This document shows positions 62,101-64,000 of a stretch of 64,000 nucleotides of DNA, piece after piece. Position numbers and translations under genes: made by a program. How positions within the stretch are numbered: position 1 is the first letter of the stretch; every line of letters starts with the position of its first letter. Below the pieces are notes generated by a model, which worked only from the letters and a program-made list of their open reading frames with translations, was not told the origin of the DNA and searched no databases. The stretch comes from Piscicola geometra (taxonomy: Eukaryota; Annelida; Clitellata; Hirudinida; Piscicolidae): assembly GCA_943735955.1 (NCBI GenBank), contig OX030956.1, positions 9,880,445 through 9,944,444 on the forward strand, in the 5' to 3' direction.

Positions 62101-63740
62101 CTTCGTAACTTATTATTTTTCACGAAAATAGCTATTATTACTTCATGAAAGTTTTTATACACTAATTTATTTAATATTCACTTACTTTTTATCGAAAAAA
62201 CATTTATTATTTTATAAGAACGTAGGATTGTAAGAAAGCTTTATTAACAAGCAAAACATAATAGTGTATTAATGTCCATTTTTCACTATGAGAATCGGGA
62301 CAAATGGTGCTATTTAACTAGTTTAGAAGCTTTATCAAAAAATATTATTAGACGATGCTTATGTCGAATAGTCTTCAGTCATTGCATTGTTCAATTAATA
62401 TTTATAAAAACTAAAGATTTACAGTAAATTCGTGACACCTAATACTAATATGATGAGAATCGGGACATTTTTTGTTAACTTTATGGTATGCATGATATAA
62501 AATAAGGATATAGTTCTACGAAAAAGAAACATAAAAGCACAGATTTTTTAATTTGATTTTTCTTCACTGTATTCAGTAAAAAAGTAAAATTGTATTATTG
62601 CCTTGTTGCTTATTAAATCGCGATGATCAACGGGACGCAGAGTCAGAACAGAAATTGTAATAATGAACAAAAGAACCAAAACCTCATATAAGATACATTA
62701 TTCTAAAATCGAGAGAAGTAAAATCACGTTTTCAAATGTGCCTACCGCTGAATAAATCAAACCGGATAGCACTAACTAAACATAAACCTAAATATTTAAT
62801 ATTAAAGATTTTAAAATAAATTTAAGACATGCGTTTTTAGCCTATTTTCAACTTTTAAATATCCAGAAAGTATAATATCGTATTTTTTATTTTGAATATT
62901 TTAAATGCATAATATTTTTATATCCATTTTCTTCAAAAAAAAGGCATCCAGTCTTGGATACGATTCTTTTGAGAAACAAGTGAGACACCGCAAATCGCAA
63001 GTCTAATCGAATCTGGATTAACCCATATATGAAGTAACAAAATAAATAATACTTTTAGAAACTGATTTTGCCTTTATAAACTTTATATTATAAACTCAAA
63101 AAATTTAAATTGGACAATCCAATTTGAATGTCTATCAAATAACATAGTATAAACAGCCTGATCAAAAACACTCAAATTATATTAATTAAACTAAGATGTC
63201 TCAAAACATGATGAGATGGAGTATTTCTGATTTCATTTTCACTTTAAGCACAAAAATCCTTTAAAACACATTAACTGACACATGATTTACAAAAATGCTG
63301 TTGGCCAGTCTAATTACTTATGTAGACAATTTTGGTTGTTGAAAACTTTAATTTTTGGCTTACAACATACGTTTGTTTAGATTTAATTATTAAACTGAAA
63401 TTTTCGTCGTTAAATCTTATTTTTTTGCTTTTAATAAAAATTAATTATGCAAAAAAAAGTTCAGCTTAATTTCGGTTTTGGCCAAAAGTGTAATCTCAGT
63501 TTTGGCTTAGTTTCGGTTTCGACCAAATAAAAAGATCAGTTTCGGTCGGTTTCCAGTTCTTGTGTGATATTTCTATAAACATCTCTTCACGGCATCACAC
63601 CCGCTAACCACATGTCCAAGCACAAGACAAACATGACAACGCTTCTGCAGGAAATTGCAGGCGGTTTAAAGGTGCAAGCATGCAGTTCAGGCCACAGTAT
63701 TGGTAGCTGCAACTGGATCATCTTCTCTGATTACCACAAG
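59145..63740 (+). CDS. INTS9: Integrator complex subunit 9, 5' part
   Basis: INTS9 is the catalytically dead metallo-beta-lactamase/beta-CASP partner of the INTS11 nuclease in the nuclear Integrator complex, which cleaves snRNA and other nascent transcripts. Exons: 59145-59268 and 59339-59375 (both tentative), 59665-59725, 61276-61415, 61582-61680, 61807-61903 and 63651-63740. Phases agree over 216 codons. Blocks: FVIRHAGVTIMLDCHLDTS (the N-terminal IMLDC-LD motif), VEFIDGPPEFIIPE, DISTVDVILLTTHQS (the position where active nucleases have HxHxDH), ITEYSPFHGTIYATEPV, LLMEELV and GSCNWIIFSDYHK. The start-codon exon was not found, and the gene runs past the right edge. A SINE, a hAT piece and a LINE enlarge its introns. 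Confidence 0.9.
59422..59605 (+). mobile_element. tRNA-derived SINE, family 2, copy b
   Basis: Head with A box GGGTAGCTGAGTCGG (59428-59442), B box GGTTCAAGTGC (59480-59490), and an (ATT)n-like tail. It lies in an INTS9 intron. Confidence 0.88.
60003..60345 (-). mobile_element. Ac-like hAT C-terminal fragment
   Basis: The minus strand reads ASDSETEDTSMISKSIL, then PAKKYL, STFPIERLFRFSENV, DSTNVYKLVCLSNWL: the hAT C-terminal dimerisation pattern with stops. It aligns with the remnant at 18.7-19.66 kb. The plus-strand frame here (60008-60433) is its shadow. Confidence 0.75.
60380..61060 (-). mobile_element. Endonuclease-RT LINE fragment in INTS9 intron
   Basis: The minus strand first shows an endonuclease part (about 61045-60790, with TRLADSENYFTFFWQEKSAV), then the RT part (60770-60380) with ALGASTEGVYLHSWSDG, FNLARLKAKSKTRKV, a stop, DILFADDAALVIHSEAELQS (FADD catalytic box) and LTISLKTQILAQ. 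It is opposite to INTS9 and deleted between the two parts. Confidence 0.85.
61904..63650 (+). other. INTS9 intron
   Basis: AT-rich 1.75-kb intron. GAGAATCGGGACA occurs twice (near 62291 and 62457), and a GTTTCGG/CCGAAAC-like patch at 63470-63560 resembles a decayed transposon end. No exon seen. Confidence 0.5.
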
Positions 63741-64000
63741 GTTGGGCTTCTCTTATTGCTGCTGGGGGCACTGTGGGTTTAGTGTAGGCTATTTTCCATT
63801 TATTTGTTTAGGATGTTGTTTTTGGTTTTTACGTGACAAAACATTTGTGAGCGTATGACTAATAAAAACAACAACAATAACACAGATCAGCTACATTGGG
63901 GCTTCTTCAGCCCTCTCCACACATACCATGGTTGCTTGAGAAAATAAATAGAACATTTCTCTATTACAGCTAATTATGAATAGAATAAAATATATGATTG
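63741..64000 (+). other. INTS9 intron or next exon region at the window edge
   Basis: No exon was recognised after the donor at 63741; the gene continues outside the window. Confidence 0.5.

Overview
The window is animal nuclear DNA: AT-rich, with short GT-AG introns, tRNA-derived SINEs, non-LTR retrotransposons and many DNA transposons. Five metazoan genes can be modelled by reading exons through consensus splice sites with matching phases: the 3' part of a DUR3-like urea/sodium-solute symporter (+, 526-5177), an intronless group-B Sox gene (+, 9438-11801), a ceramide synthase with ten exons (-, 24564-15810), an NDRG-family gene with twelve exons (+, 36125-47970), and the 5' part of an Integrator subunit 9 gene (+, 59145 to beyond the right edge). 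Gene content, asparagine-rich Sox and AT richness suit an invertebrate, perhaps a lophotrochozoan such as an annelid or leech; this placement is an inference with low confidence.

Layout: 1-5.2 kb symporter; 5.2-9.4 kb gene-poor DNA with a GAT/GATAAT microsatellite and a possible Sox promoter; 9.4-12.2 kb Sox; 12.2-15.8 kb gene-poor with an (AC)n tract; 15.8-24.6 kb ceramide synthase, its introns loaded with a LINE, two hAT remnants, two MITEs and a SINE; 24.6-36.1 kb a transposon nest (Merlin, hAT, LINE in LINE, MITE, SINE); 36.1-48 kb NDRG, with a piggyBac element, LINE pieces and telomere-like tracts in its introns; 48-58.9 kb a second repeat-rich block (MITE modules, MULE, a 19-bp satellite, hAT beside hAT); 58.9-64 kb INTS9.

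The five genes have unrelated housekeeping or developmental roles (urea transport, neural or early transcription control, sphingolipid synthesis, an NDR-family protein, snRNA/mRNA 3' processing) and no common pathway. The most informative part is transposon stratigraphy. Exact or near-exact target-site duplications let several nested insertions be ordered, and removing a hAT and a MITE from one older LINE restores its reading frame. I see no convincing new functional system. The best candidates for follow-up are the nested stack at 30-35.6 kb, a MITE family with asymmetric ends that also forms a head-to-tail array beside a satellite, a cluster of palindromes in front of INTS9, a GC-AG intron in the ceramide synthase gene and a stop-free 63-bp intron in the symporter gene.
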